Under the pieces are notes generated by a model. The model was given only the letters and a program-made list of their open reading frames with translations, was not told the origin of the DNA and made no database searches. A stretch of DNA of 64,000 bases, from positions 38,908 to 102,907 of the forward strand of contig CAJNYU010000657.1 of the NCBI GenBank assembly GCA_905331475.1, in the 5' to 3' direction. Of the stretch, positions 9,564-20,954 are shown in pieces; position 1 is the first letter of the stretch, and every line of letters starts with the position of its first letter. The position numbers and the translations under genes are program-made. This DNA is from Rotaria socialis. Taxonomy: Eukaryota > Rotifera > Eurotatoria > Philodinida > Philodinidae.

Positions 9564-11036
9564 CATAGATGTACATCGCAGCGCTGCCGCTGTCGCTGCC
9601 GCCACAGCGTTAGCGGTACCTTTTCCAAAATCTCTTCGCGGTAGCGACAAATTATTTTTTTCAGCCATGGCGGTGCGGCGCGGCAGCAGCAGATTTTCAC
9701 TCGTGATGAAAATCTCTAGACCCTCTAAAAAGAATGAATCTACTGTTTTTCGAAAGAATTTTTGCTATTTCTCATCTCTTTTTACATTAGCATTTCATCA
9801 AACAGGAATTATTAACCCTATCCCAGGCCGTAGAGGTACGGTGGGAAACGGCCGGAAAGCACGGGAAATCGCTGGAAAGGGACGAATTTTTTTCCGGTGT
9901 ATTCCGGTCAGTTTTCTGTGCTTTCGAGGTATGTTCAGATTTCCGAAAAAGTAAATTTCCGAAAATACCGAATTTCTAACAAAATATCGAAAGACACACA
10001 ACTGTCCCAACAGAAATTTCCTTGTAATTTCCGAAATCGCCATTAACTGAAAAAGTAAATTCTCAGAAATTACCATATTTTAACATACCAACCAACAGAA
10101 CATCTAGGGAATGTCAGAAATCAGCTCTACAATCCAAAAGAAATTACGGTAAATACGGAAATTTCCACACTTTATATCATGTACATACACTGGTATATGT
10201 TTAGATTTGAAGGCCCACCCTCAAAAATGAGAAGAAATTCTAGTAATTTCCGTAATTACCTGGAAATTACTAGAATTTCTTCTCATTTTTGACGGTGGGC
10301 CTTCAAATTTGTACACATATAACAGTGAATGTACATGATATAAACTATGGAAATTTCTGTAATTGCCGTAATTTCCAGGTAATTACCGAAATTACCAGAA
10401 TTTCTTCTCATTCTTGAGGGTGGGCCTTCAAATCTAAAGATATACCAGTGTATGTACATGAGATTAACCATGGAAATTTCCGTAATTACCGTAATTTCCA
10501 AGTAATTTGCGTTAGTGTGTTTTGTAGATTTGTGTAGTTTTCGTTGGGATGTAGTTGGAATTGTAGTAATTTCTTTGGAAGTTTCGAGCTCGGAGTAGTT
10601 CAGTATGGAAGTTTTGTGATTATGTTGCTATTCATTATGGGTAATTTCCGAAATTTCTAAGAAATTACTCCATCACTGTGTTTGCTGGCGTTGCGTAGTA
10701 TTTCGGTTACTTCGGAAGTTTCCGGTATTTTCTAAAAGATGAATTTTTCATGTTTGTAGTTTCCGAAAGATGTATTTTTAGCTAGGAAATTTCCTTTTTC
10801 GGAAATCTGCCCACTGCTGCTTTCCGGCCAGATACGGTGATTTTTCCGCATCTTTCCGGTCGGTTCCTACGGTATCCGTCCTCCAGAATCATTGACCTGG
10901 GATATCATACATATTACCTATTTTTGTGAAAAAATAGATTTTGTATAATTTTTAATGAAGCGGCGCGGCAGTGACTTTGTTCTTTATATGTGGCGTCGCG
11001 GTAGCGGCAGATTTCCACCCGCGATGGACATCTATG
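9564..11036. mobile_element. GC-rich hAT-like element, outer member of a nest
   Basis: The ends CATAGATGTACATCGC and GCGATGGACATCTATG are inverted repeats with one mismatch. They are flanked by ATATAAAG (9556-9563) and ATATAAAA (11037-11044), an 8-bp target duplication with one mismatch. Subterminal DNA is strikingly GC-rich (GCCGCTGTCGCTGCCGCC on the left, GGCGTCGCGGTAGCGGCAG on the right). A second, diverged copy of the right end occurs at about 9680-9718, so the left part alone may be an older complete short element. There is no transposase frame. A different foldback element occupies 9821-10902. Confidence 0.6.
9821..10902. mobile_element. Foldback element nested inside the outer element
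   Basis: The ends TCCCAGGCC and GACCTGGGA are inverted, with TA on both sides (9819-9820, 10903-10904) as a possible 2-bp target duplication. The interior is a palindromic mosaic. A unit containing AGAATTTCTTCTCATT and GGTGGGCCTTCAAAT occurs once inverted (10209-10262) and twice direct (about 10268-10312 and 10395-10432), separated by AATTACCGTAATTTCC-like spacers. The outer part has long imperfect inverted repeats around CGGCCGGAAAGC and GCTTTCCGGCC. There is no coding capacity. Confidence 0.65.
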
Positions 11037-11357
11037 ATATAAAACTATTCATCCAGTAACAATGGACTATCAACGTCGGATATTATTCGCTTCGTTTGAT
11101 ATTGTGTATTGAAGTAAACGATAACGATGACTTCAGAATGGCAATATACTTTTGCAGACGACTGAAGGCAACAGTTAAGATCAGATCTTGAATAGAAAAG
11201 ACATAAACTAATATAGACAGTTACAGCAGAACATAATTGTAAAAAAGATAAAGTCAATTATTGATGTTTGATTCAAGTCGAATGGCTATCGCAGTATAAA
11301 ACTAGGAGCTCTGGTTAGTCTTTTGAGAGCACAAATGTTAATCTCAATTCGATTACT

Positions 11358-12136
11358 AACGAGGTGTGCGAATGTTTTGAGATAAAATGTTTGTTCATTT
11401 TTGATCTGCTTGAAATTATTTTCGGTGAGTCAAAATCTATGCGCTAGAACCAGAATTTTGTGCTCTTTCGGATTATGGACTTAGAAATTTTGTGTCGGTC
11501 TTTGTTCGAGAGTAGCCAAGGAATTTTTGAAAGGTCTTAACAATTAGTTTGGACGCTGAACAAACAGGTTTTGCTAACCCCTGTAAGTCCCTTTGCGAAT
11601 ATGCTAAAAATTGTCGGATTTGATAGTTTTGTAAAGTGAACAATTCTCTACAAAATGTGGTATTGAACTAAGCTGTAACATTTACACAAGGGAAGCTATA
11701 CGCATTTTTCTAAGATCTCCTTTTCACTTAAAACGGTTTTGGTCAAAAACCCAATTTTTCAAAAATGGCGATGTAGGGGACACGAAAATTCAAGTGCTCT
11801 ACCGACAGACAAAAGAAAACTCAAATAGCACATTTTATAGGGTAGATTTTGCTCTACAAGTTGGTATCATAATAAAGGTTCCAAATTTTAGTTTCGGATC
11901 ATAACAGTGAAAATATAAAAGTGCGCGGAAAAAATTTCTGTCCAAACTAATTTTTTGGACCTTTCAAAGATTAACTTACTACTCTCGAACAAAAGCCGAC
12001 ACAAAATTTCTAAGTACATATTCCGAAAGAGCATAAAATTCTGGTTCTAACACGTAGAGTTTGACTCGTCAAAAATAATTTCAAGTGAATAAAAAATCAA
12101 CAAACATTTTGTCTAAAAACTTTCGCACACCCCGTT
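11358..12136. mobile_element. DNA element with ~197-bp terminal inverted repeats
   Basis: The segment 11358-11554 is repeated in inverse orientation at 11940-12136, with roughly 85-90 percent identity judged by eye. Landmarks are GGTGTGCGAA at the left edge and TTCGCACACC at the right, CTTTCGGA/TCCGAAAG, and ACTAGTTTGG-like inner edges ending TTTGGAC / GTCCAAA. The 385-bp middle has no frame. It is a foldback or MITE-type element lacking its own transposase. No clear target duplication is visible. The 320 bases before it (11037-11357) show nothing notable. Confidence 0.7.
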
Positions 12137-13320
12137 ATTCTAAAAATATATTCAGGCGTTTGATCTAGTTGATATTCTGTAATTGACATGAGTTATCTGA
12201 TCCGATGCATGTTTCGTGAAATTTAGATTTATAATCTCAAAGTATTCAATTTCATTTATATCAATGGGTCTACATATACAAAAAAGAAAAGAACAACAAA
12301 GGTATCACTTTCTTGTACAAAATAAAATTAATAAATAATAGTCGCTTCATTGCATTTTATTTTAAAATTAATCTCAGAAAGATTTCGCATTGTTTAACAA
12401 TAACTTTCGTATTAAGCTCTTCCTTTGTTAGAAGTGAATAGAATTATTCTGTTGACTGGGTGATTCCAGCTTTATCAGAGTCTTTTTTTATTATGGCTAG
12501 GGCCAAATTAGAATGCATATATGCGTTATTTATCATATATTAATCTTCTAACAAATTTTTTCAGATCTTACCACATAAACCTCGTCAACAAAGAAAACAT
12601 TCCTAGTATTGAGACTCCTCAGTGCAAAAGAAACAATATTCTTTAAAGAAAAAAATCAGCCAAAAATGTAAATGTAACCAATTTTAAAAGCAGATTCTAT
12701 TAATTGAGAGTCTAGAACAACTCTTTCTGTAATAATTGAGATATATCTACATCGAGTGTTTCAAAATTTTCGATTGAACCGTTATTCAAAAGTCAAAGAA
12801 AAATAAGATGATGAACTTGAAAAACTAAACTCCCTGTTCGATGAAGTGAGGTTTGAAAAAGACATGGTTGCAAGATTTTGACTAAAACCTTAGATCGCTA
12901 GGTCGACAACACAGCACCCATCAACTTTGTTAATCAATACCTTATATGCTACCATTTTGATTACAATAAAAACAATCCTTAATATTCAAGTGATCATCAC
13001 TCTTAGATATCCTTTCGAATATAATTTAATTAATTGGTAACACACTGAAATAATGATTGAATTGAATGAGTAATGAAATACTATAAAAATAATGATTTCA
13101 GTAGCGATATGCATTATCCTTTTTTGCCATCCGCTTTTTTCGTCAATCGCTTCAATAACTGATAAGCGATTGAGTATCAATATCAGTTGTAGATAAAATT
13201 ATATCAAATACAATAAAATCAGGATAACTTTTTGATTATCAATCGTTAGCTTTGCTTTTATTATTTGTAACGAACTTATATTATTTATTTGTGTAATAGT
13301 AGCTAGAAATCAATATAAAA
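12137..13320. other. AT-rich non-coding stretch
   Basis: I see no supported gene. A 64-codon minus frame (12986-13180) has mixed composition and no splice context, so it is not called. Confidence 0.45.
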
Positions 13321-14263
13321 ATGAATCCTACAAGAATAAACATTAACAAAGCTTATTGCAATATTACGGAGAATATGCTACAGCAGCAGAAGAACCAATG
13401 GATCAATGATTTCAATCGATTTGAGACTTGTCTAATTATGGTTCATGATTCTGTCAGCATACTGTTCTCCTTCTGACATGAAATATATGAACTATTATTG
13501 ACGTAGTTGAGTCGAACTATTTTCGAATTTCAGTTAAGTATCAAAATTTTACGTTTATTTTAACTGAAAACGATAGAATGACAACCNNNNNNNNNNNNNN
13601 NNNNNNNNNNNNNNNNNNNNNNNNNNNNNNNNNNNNNNNNNNNNNNNNNNNNNNNNNNNTGGAAATATTACGAGAATGTGTTCACAATTATAATGACACC
13701 CTTAAAACCCTGAAAATCCTGATGGAAATCCTGAAAATCGCCTTAGTTTTCTGGAAAACCTTTTAAATTAAATATTAGGAAAAAATGCGCTTTTTAGTAC
13801 AAAACCCCTCTGGAAAATTTGTACGCTGCATCATAATAGAAGACCCGGGGTCTTTTATTGTGGGGAGCGGGGAGATTTATTGTCATATACGTATATATAA
13901 CCCATCATACACACAGATCAAATGGTAAGATCGTCTATAAGTAATAGAAACCTTGTTATATTGCATATATACGATAATTATTTATTCTGCACATTTAGCG
14001 ATTTTGCAATAATATTCATAGAATTATAAGACAATAAATTTTAGCTTTTCAATGTTCACAAATCTTGCTATGCATGCTTCGATCAAAACGAACCAAACTT
14101 GACTCTATTATCACAAGAGTGTGACAAACAATCGATTGTTAATTTCATATCCTATGCTAACAAAATATTGAAAGACATATCGGATGTTATTGAGCTTATT
14201 AATTCACAATATCGATGCGTTCGTTGTAATTATGCAGGGGGAACAGTATGGAGTTACGAATAA
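13321..14263 (+). pseudogene. Coding fragments around an assembly gap, family unknown
   Basis: A 51-codon ATG frame (13321-13476) reads MNPTRININKAYCNITENM.. and ends at a TGA. After the gap an exon-like frame runs 14045-14263, directly behind an AATTTTAG acceptor and without an ATG. It contains CYACFDQNEPNLTLLSQECD and ..QYRCVRCNYAGGTVWSYE before the TAA. The second piece is clearly protein-like, with four CxxC-type cysteines. Whether the two belong together is unknown because the gap and AT-rich DNA lie between. It could be the 3' exon of a gene whose upstream exons are missing from the assembly, or a relic. Confidence 0.4.
13587..13659. other. Assembly gap (73 N)
   Basis: A run of N. Immediately after it the sequence contains short direct repeats of CCTGAAAATC / TGGAAATCCTG, a plausible reason for the failed assembly. 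Confidence 0.98.
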
Positions 14264-15686
14264 AGAATAGTTCGAAGTACATAGACCTAATGAAATGGGC
14301 CGTATTTTAAAGATGTGACGATAAAGTCTAATGCGTATACATGCAAATTGATAGATGAATGTATCAGTATATAACCTATAGGATTAAGTTATTGAATTAT
14401 AGGAATGCAAGTTGGTTTTTATCGATTTAGTTAAAATATAACAGATTATAATATCATTGTTTACTTTATAATTTTTCCATTCGTTGAGAGCATATGAGTG
14501 CTGATCAATTGATTTTTTGCTTTTGGAAGTTTATGCACTCACAATATTGCTGCATTTATGTGATAACTATTCTATAGATAATGCAATACTAAGCAGTTTG
14601 ACAAAAATGTAATTAGGCTCTCTCAAATCTAGACAATTTGAGAGAATATATAGAAGCTCATATTTTGTAGACCATCGTGCTATATCAGATTCTTGTCATT
14701 CAGCAGAATCGTCTAGGTTCATAAGTAAAAAATGAAAAATTCATTAGGTTTCAAGGGTACATTGATTATTCAGATTTACAATTTTTTACTTGAAATATAT
14801 GTTCTATTCTGTGAATCTAAGTTAACAATTAAAAATATAAAAATAAGTGTTTTCTTTTACAAGTCTTTATTATGAAAAATAAATTTCGTACTGAATTTTT
14901 CTCGAAGAAGCACCATTTCTACAATAGATTCAATGGGATTTCGATGTTTTTGTAGAAGAACCGTTTAATGAAATTGACAAAAAAAATGCTAGATGAAGGT
15001 TTCAAATCGAAAAGCTAGTCCAATTACACTTTCTTATGACACACAGTTCGTTCACTATTTCCCAACAAAAGTCAGTTTATTTATGTTTTCTGAATTTTAA
15101 CTTCCGACGAAGTTAAAATATACGTTTTTAATATATATTACGTTCTTATATGAATATTGCTGATAATAGAAATGAATCTATAAATCGAATGAAATCTAGG
15201 TAAAATAATTTTGATCATCATATAATATTCAAAATTTTGATCGTTGATGACAGTAGATCTGTTGCTGTATTTATTCTGAAATATATTTTCTATCAACGCC
15301 TTAAGCAAAATGAAAAACACATAAAAAAATACGCTCGTCGATGAATACGTGCTGATTGAAATCATAGTCTTCTATGTTTTTGTTCGTTCGTAATTAAATC
15401 TATTTTTCATAGTGTAGGTTTTCCTATTCTATTGATAAATTTTTGCACGCATAAAACCATGAGATTATTTATCGTACAATTTGTTCTCATTATTAATAAT
15501 TGTAAATTTCATCTTGTTTACTTTTACGATACATTATATATAGAAGAAAAACATATACATATACTAAACTAATAAACAAGAACTAATGAGAAAAAAGAAA
15601 ACAATAGAAAGATATTCATATGACAAAGTCAGCTGTCTTATATTATTGACAAATGAATACAAAATTCAACTTGGTAATAATATTGA
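14264..15686. other. AT-rich non-coding stretch
   Basis: No sustained coding or repeat structure was found. It probably includes the 3' flank of the minus-strand gene that ends at 15687. Confidence 0.5.
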
Positions 15687-17154
15687 TCAACAGGGAATTA
15701 ATCGGCCATCGTTTTTCGAACAGAAATAGCAACGATTTTCAAACCATGTTTTTTGTCCTGGTAAAATTAATCGATGAGAACTAACAGTAGTTTTAATTAA
15801 ACATGGTTTAGTCTTCTCTGCTTCTTGCGTCGACGGTAATAAACTATATTCACCAATGCCAGATTGTTGTTGTTGATTTTTATTCTTTAAAAATCTACTA
15901 GCATTGATATCAATCTGAAGAACTTGATCACAATTAATACATCGTCTTTGTCCATCAACACATGTACATGAACGACATTTATCATTCGGTGGTGTCAACC
16001 ATTTGGATCCTGACGGGAAATAATACATCACTGAAATGGGACGTGTTTTTTGTATGAGACAAGGACGATTACATGTTGCATGAAGATATTCACATGTTAA
16101 ACGTCCATCTAATGTACACGCACATCGAGTGCATGTATCACGATCAACCCATGATGTTTCACGAGGAATTTCCATATAACGACTAGCTTTTTCGCTAGTA
16201 TTTGATGATGATGATAAACGTTCAATTAATATGCAAAATTGAGGTGCCGTACCTATGGGACATTGTTGTCGAACGCGCAAATTAGATACACGAAGTTGAA
16301 CATTCACTGAATCTGATGAATCCGTGTATGGATAACGAAGATTTCTATAACATAATTAAACAGAAAAAAAAGAAACATGAGAAATAAGTGTATATTCAAT
16401 CAATATTTAGTTAATTATGCTGCATTCAATCGAGAAATATTTATTTACTTTCGCTTTTTATCGGAAGTCACGAAATAGATTTCTAGTCACGTACTCATAT
16501 CCGTTTTCTTGTCAAAACAAGTTTTTTTATGAACTGATAATAATATAAAATGACTACCTCGGTGTTTGTATTCGTTGTTGACTAGTTCTTTGTCTAATAT
16601 TTCTGCTTCGATTTTTTTTTAATGATGGTGGTCGTCTACACAGCCAATGTCCACCTTTCGAGCATTTACAACCAATACATCCGTCTCTCGATCGAACACG
16701 TACGCCAATTTGCGTTATCGAACAAATCATAACCCGCTGTCGTACGATGGGTATATTCGGAATAGGCCATTTAGCTAAATCATTGGATGTCGGTGCTGAA
16801 CTATAAGTATTTCGAAATAAAGTCAATGCATCAGCACTCGCAGGTTTCTTCGGTGCTACTTGACTATAGAAAATGCGAATGTTGCCTTGCTCACAAACAC
16901 AATAAGGAGCATCTGATATATCTGTTCGGCCCCAGGTAGCGCCATTTACAAAACGATGTCCTTGGTACCAACATTCACCTGATTCAAAGCCGGGCCCTGA
17001 CCATGTGTACAGTCGAATATCAGCAGGACGACATTCTGTATTACTATTACCGTCTGGTGGCATTGGAACGAGGCCTAAGCATTGGTGCTTAGGCCCCGAT
17101 ACCAGTAATAAAAGTAAGACAAACACCAGATAAGACACACGACACGACGAAGAT
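15687..17154 (-). CDS. Secreted cysteine-rich protein with VWC-like modules (5' end unresolved)
   Basis: Two exons are clear: 16558-17154 and 15687-16344, joined across a 213-bp intron (donor GTAGTC, acceptor TTATAG). An upstream exon is expected, because the first listed exon follows a CCCATAG acceptor (intron 17155-17222, GTAAGT donor) and no in-frame ATG precedes the hydrophobic segment. That segment (SYLVFVLLLLLVSG) is signal-peptide-like. Modules follow: CWYQGHRFVNGATWGR..CVC resembles a fibronectin-I/VWC fold. RDGCIGCKCSKGGHWLC, DTCTRCACTLDGRLTC and NDKCRSCTCVDGQRRC are VWC-type CxxCxC blocks. A final NRCYFCSKNDGRLIPC ends at a TGA. Such proteins are extracellular and often bind BMP-type ligands; that role is inference only. 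Confidence 0.7.
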
Positions 17155-19364
17155 CTATGGGGAAAACAAAATAGTACATGTTGTTCATTATTTATTATAG
17201 TTTCTTGAATTAATTGACTTACATTGAAACACAAATCAGTGATGAAGCCAGACTCTTGTAATGATGATAATGTCGTTCGACAATGTATCAATCACGAATG
17301 ATTTCTATCTAAACATTGAAAACTCCATATACTATTGTTGTACTTGAGTTTGTTAGTGTCAAATGAGAGAGAAAAATATATCAAGAACATAGAAGTCATA
17401 GCAAGAATTGTATAATTATACATTGTTTAATGTTGATGATAACAACACTGTTTCTATAAAAAAATTGGAATATTTCTCGAGTCCGAATACAGCAACAACA
17501 ACAACAAAAAGAAAGAAAAGTATTTCATGTCAACATTCTAATCATCGCCTTGAAGTAACACTCATACAGATACATTTAAAGTAGACAGAGCGTATATAGA
17601 TAGCAGCTTGCGTTCTAGTTTATTTGATTGAAAACGCTTCTCAATAATAATATTCAAATCAGTCGATACACTAAATAGTTGATAGATTGAGAGAAGTAAA
17701 TGATATAGACTATAAATGTATATGAAAACTTATGTTTTTCAAGGTAACATCCAATAACTCAAGTGAATGGAAAATGAGAAGACATGTAAAATACAGAGCG
17801 AAAAAAAGGAAAAGAAAAATAATAAAAGAACAACGTCACCACATAATCCATCTACTTGAACGAGAGTCGGAGCAATGAGTCTCTTCGTTTTTTCAAGTGG
17901 ATCAATATGTAAAATAGTACTCATCAATCAAGAAAGAAAACAGAGCTTCTATATTCTCGAGCACAAACAGATAAGTTTTTCCATTTTATTTGTATAGCAT
18001 AACTATAAACATTACTTACCTAAATAGTATTTTTCAACGTTTTCTAAAAGTCGTTTTTAACATAAAATTCTTCATTTCTTTCTTATTTGATTTCTTTTTT
18101 TTTGAGAATGTAAAATCGTTCTTGAGGCTTCAAACCACATAGAGACCGCATATAATAAGTAATCAGCTGTGTATGTATGTAAGTATGTCTCTTTCTCTCT
18201 TGCTTTCTTCTCTCTTTTTTTTTTCAATCAAAATATTTTGTAGACAAAAAAAAGAAGCAAGACCACAAAGGAAAAAATGTCAAGAATCTATAAAAAAAAC
18301 TAAAATACAAGAAAAAAAAGAAGAGAAAGGCCCATAATCGTGTAGTTTTTCTCTTCACTTGGGCATTTCTATTTTCAGATCACTATTTTCTTCTATTGCT
18401 AACAATATTTCTAGGATTTGGAAAAAAGAAAATAATAAAAATAAGGATCAAAAGCAGCAAAACAACACAATCGACTTTTACTGTTTTATTCTTTCGTCTA
18501 ACAAGAGAATATACTTGGAACAACAAAAAAAGATTTTCATTAGTCATTGAGACATAAATATCCACACAATCAGAATGTTCTTCAACCTAGGACAAGCATC
18601 TATGAATTCTCGTACGAAAATAGTACATACGATACTTAAATGGATATATTCTGAGAATAGTCCCAAATGTCTGGCAGCATGACGATATATTGCACTTATT
18701 TCTATGCAGATGACAATATATCAGCTAATCTCTTCTTATGAAAAAAAAAACAGAATATATTGTCATGTAGTGGGGTCGATCGTTTTTCTTGCTAATACTC
18801 CCATATGGTTTCGATTGATGTATGTACCAGGTATATCTGCCTACATCATAGTGTATTGTTTTTATGATCGAAGGGTCAAAGCTTCGTTACTACTTAGAGA
18901 TAATTGTTAAAGAATTGTTCATATTTCACTCATTCTTTTTTTCTCTTCGATATTAATTTAACTAGACTAATCGTAACACTGGTAAATCTATCTTACACAA
19001 CAAATAACAATCACGCTATTAATATTCAATAACATATTTTCTCATTCTCTCAAGAGAATAGAAAACTCTTTTAATATTTATCTTATCGGAATATGATATA
19101 GTTCTGATCGTTTTTTTCAAACTAATAGTCATCATACCTTGAACTATTTGAGGACTAATAGTATAATTTGATCTTTCAATCATCATCTTGACTAAGTGTA
19201 AGATGAATATATATATATATATGAAAAGAGAAACAGAATAAGAGAAAATAATAGGATTTTTATATCTAATACATCTCTCTTCTCTGTATCACCAACATCT
19301 CGAACGGCATGCTCAACTTTTTTTTTCTTCTCTCTTTCACATTTAGAGCGTGCGACAATGACCT
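17155..19364. other. Probable 5' region of the VWC gene, then non-coding DNA
   Basis: The first part must contain the missing start exon of the minus-strand gene. An ATG frame at 17927 (MSTILHIDPLEKTKRL..) is a candidate but I could not join it in phase. Beyond about 17930 the DNA is AT-rich with poly-purine/pyrimidine runs. A 68-codon plus frame (18704-18910) is not recognisable and is left uncalled. Confidence 0.4.
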
Positions 19365-19773
19365 TCAAGCTTTCTGCGTCAATATATGCTTGTACACGGA
19401 AGATTGAATGCCAGAGGGCAGATTTTGCAGACGACTATCACATTTTGAACATATTTTATGGAACTGATGCGTTGTTGTTTTCTCTTTTCGTTTTTTATCA
19501 TTAACATATGAATATCTTATTGTGGAATCTATAGTATTTGACTCTCGAAAAATAAGCAAACGGTGCAAATACAAAAAACAACAAGATGCTATTAGCATTA
19601 ATTGAAATTGACGTTGTTGTTGATATAAAAAAGAAATGAGTGAAAAAAAAGAATTTTTCTCTTTCCTGCTTATTCTCAAGGTTACTGACATCTTTTCTAT
19701 ATCGGAAATAGAACAGGCGGAGATTACCTGTTCGTGACGAGCTATGATAATGAACTAAACATGCGCCGCACAT
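19365..19773 (-). CDS. Possible small two-exon gene with two CxxC pairs
   Basis: Exon 19728-19773 (ATG at 19773, MCGACLVHYHSSSRT) can be joined to 19365-19528 (..FHKICSKCDSRLQNLP.., TGA) across a 199-bp intron with GTAATC donor and ACTATAG acceptor. The junction codon is Asp and the frame holds, giving 69 aa. The same frame stays open upstream of the ATG (..GDECMCGAC), so more 5' exon may exist. The two CxxC pairs could bind zinc. No family is recognised. It could be chance. Confidence 0.25.
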
Positions 19774-20448
19774 ACACTCATCGCCTTGGTTTGAATAAGA
19801 CAACCTTGACAAAGTGTCTGGTTTATATACTAGATCATATATATATATATATATGTTACTTTTTAGTTGTGAATTACATTTATATATAAAGAGAGAGTGT
19901 GATATACTATTAAACAGAGGAGAAAGAAAAGCGATAATTATATACACGAAAATCGAAGATGATAAATCACTCGCGTAATAAACTGACTAGCATAGTTTTA
20001 TATAGAAAATTTATCATAATTATGAATGCTTCATTTTTTTAATGTTTAGTTTCATGACATTGAACAGAATAAAAAACAAAGTATTTATTTAAAATCATGA
20101 AAAATGTCTTGTTCAAATAATAATGTGCACAATGGTGGAAAAATAAGTGAAGTGGTATATAGAAAATTATAGTTTTTCTTCTTCCAAAGGAAACATGCAT
20201 ATTGACTGGAAGTTACAAATAGAATTTTATTTATAGCATTATGAATTCTTGCCTCCACACTCAATTAAGTTGTATCTATGGCGCGAAATTTGGTTTAAAA
20301 ATAGATCTATTGAAAAAAAGAAAGCGATTAGTTTATTTCAAAGATTATTTCATTCAAGTTGCACTTTTATGTTTTCATTGAGAATTGTTGTTGATTGGTA
20401 ATATTTGATTTACAGCTTTTTTTTTGTTTTGATTCTAAATTGACAATT
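19774..20448. other. AT-rich non-coding stretch
   Basis: It contains a short (AT)n run near 19838-19854 and nothing gene-like. Confidence 0.5.
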
Positions 20449-20954
20449 TCAAAATAATAATTGACTTATACTTTTTGTTGACGCTTCATTCCTTAGCGAT
20501 TTTTCTGTTACTGGGAACGAAACAGTTCTTTCTATTAATTTATACGATAGAGAATTTTGTAATTGATTTTGATACTTGAGCCAAGCCTGCACATGCGAAC
20601 GAAAATATGCAACGGCGACATTCTCAATATTTAATTCGTATGTTTGATTAATAATTGATGTATAAGGGTTTTTTTCGTCTTTACTTCTGGAGAGTCAATA
20701 GCAACAGAACAAGGTTAAGTTAAGTTTCATATGACATGCGACTCGTTTTACGATAAGCAAATTACAAAACAACGAAGGTGGATTAGTTTTATATGAAAAC
20801 ACTTTGCATCATTCTTCGTAAATTGAATATAAAATGTTCAACTCTCATTGATCACGGTATCTATGAAATAAATTTGAAATTGTTGACATTTGACGTTTTC
20901 ACAAATCATATAGGTTATCAATGAAGATATTTGTCCTGAATAATCAGCATACTT
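20449..20954 (-). pseudogene. Exon-like coding segments without a start, family unknown
   Basis: A protein-like frame runs from a CTCTCCAG acceptor at 20687 down to the TGA at 20449. It includes NPYTSIINQTYELNIENVAV, YFRSHVQAWLKYQNQLQNSL and ..ISQLLF. Upstream, 20838-20954 follows a CTGCTAG acceptor and reads ..YADYSGQISSLITYMICENV.. before a TGA. Between them a third short open piece is in another frame. The pattern fits a decayed multi-exon gene or the 3' end of one with broken upstream exons. I do not recognise the protein. Confidence 0.4.

Noticed and set aside
9667-10501. Open frames such as 9667-9954 and 10283-10501
   Set aside because: They lie inside palindromic transposon DNA, exist on both strands and reflect repeated AATTACCGTAATTTCC motifs.
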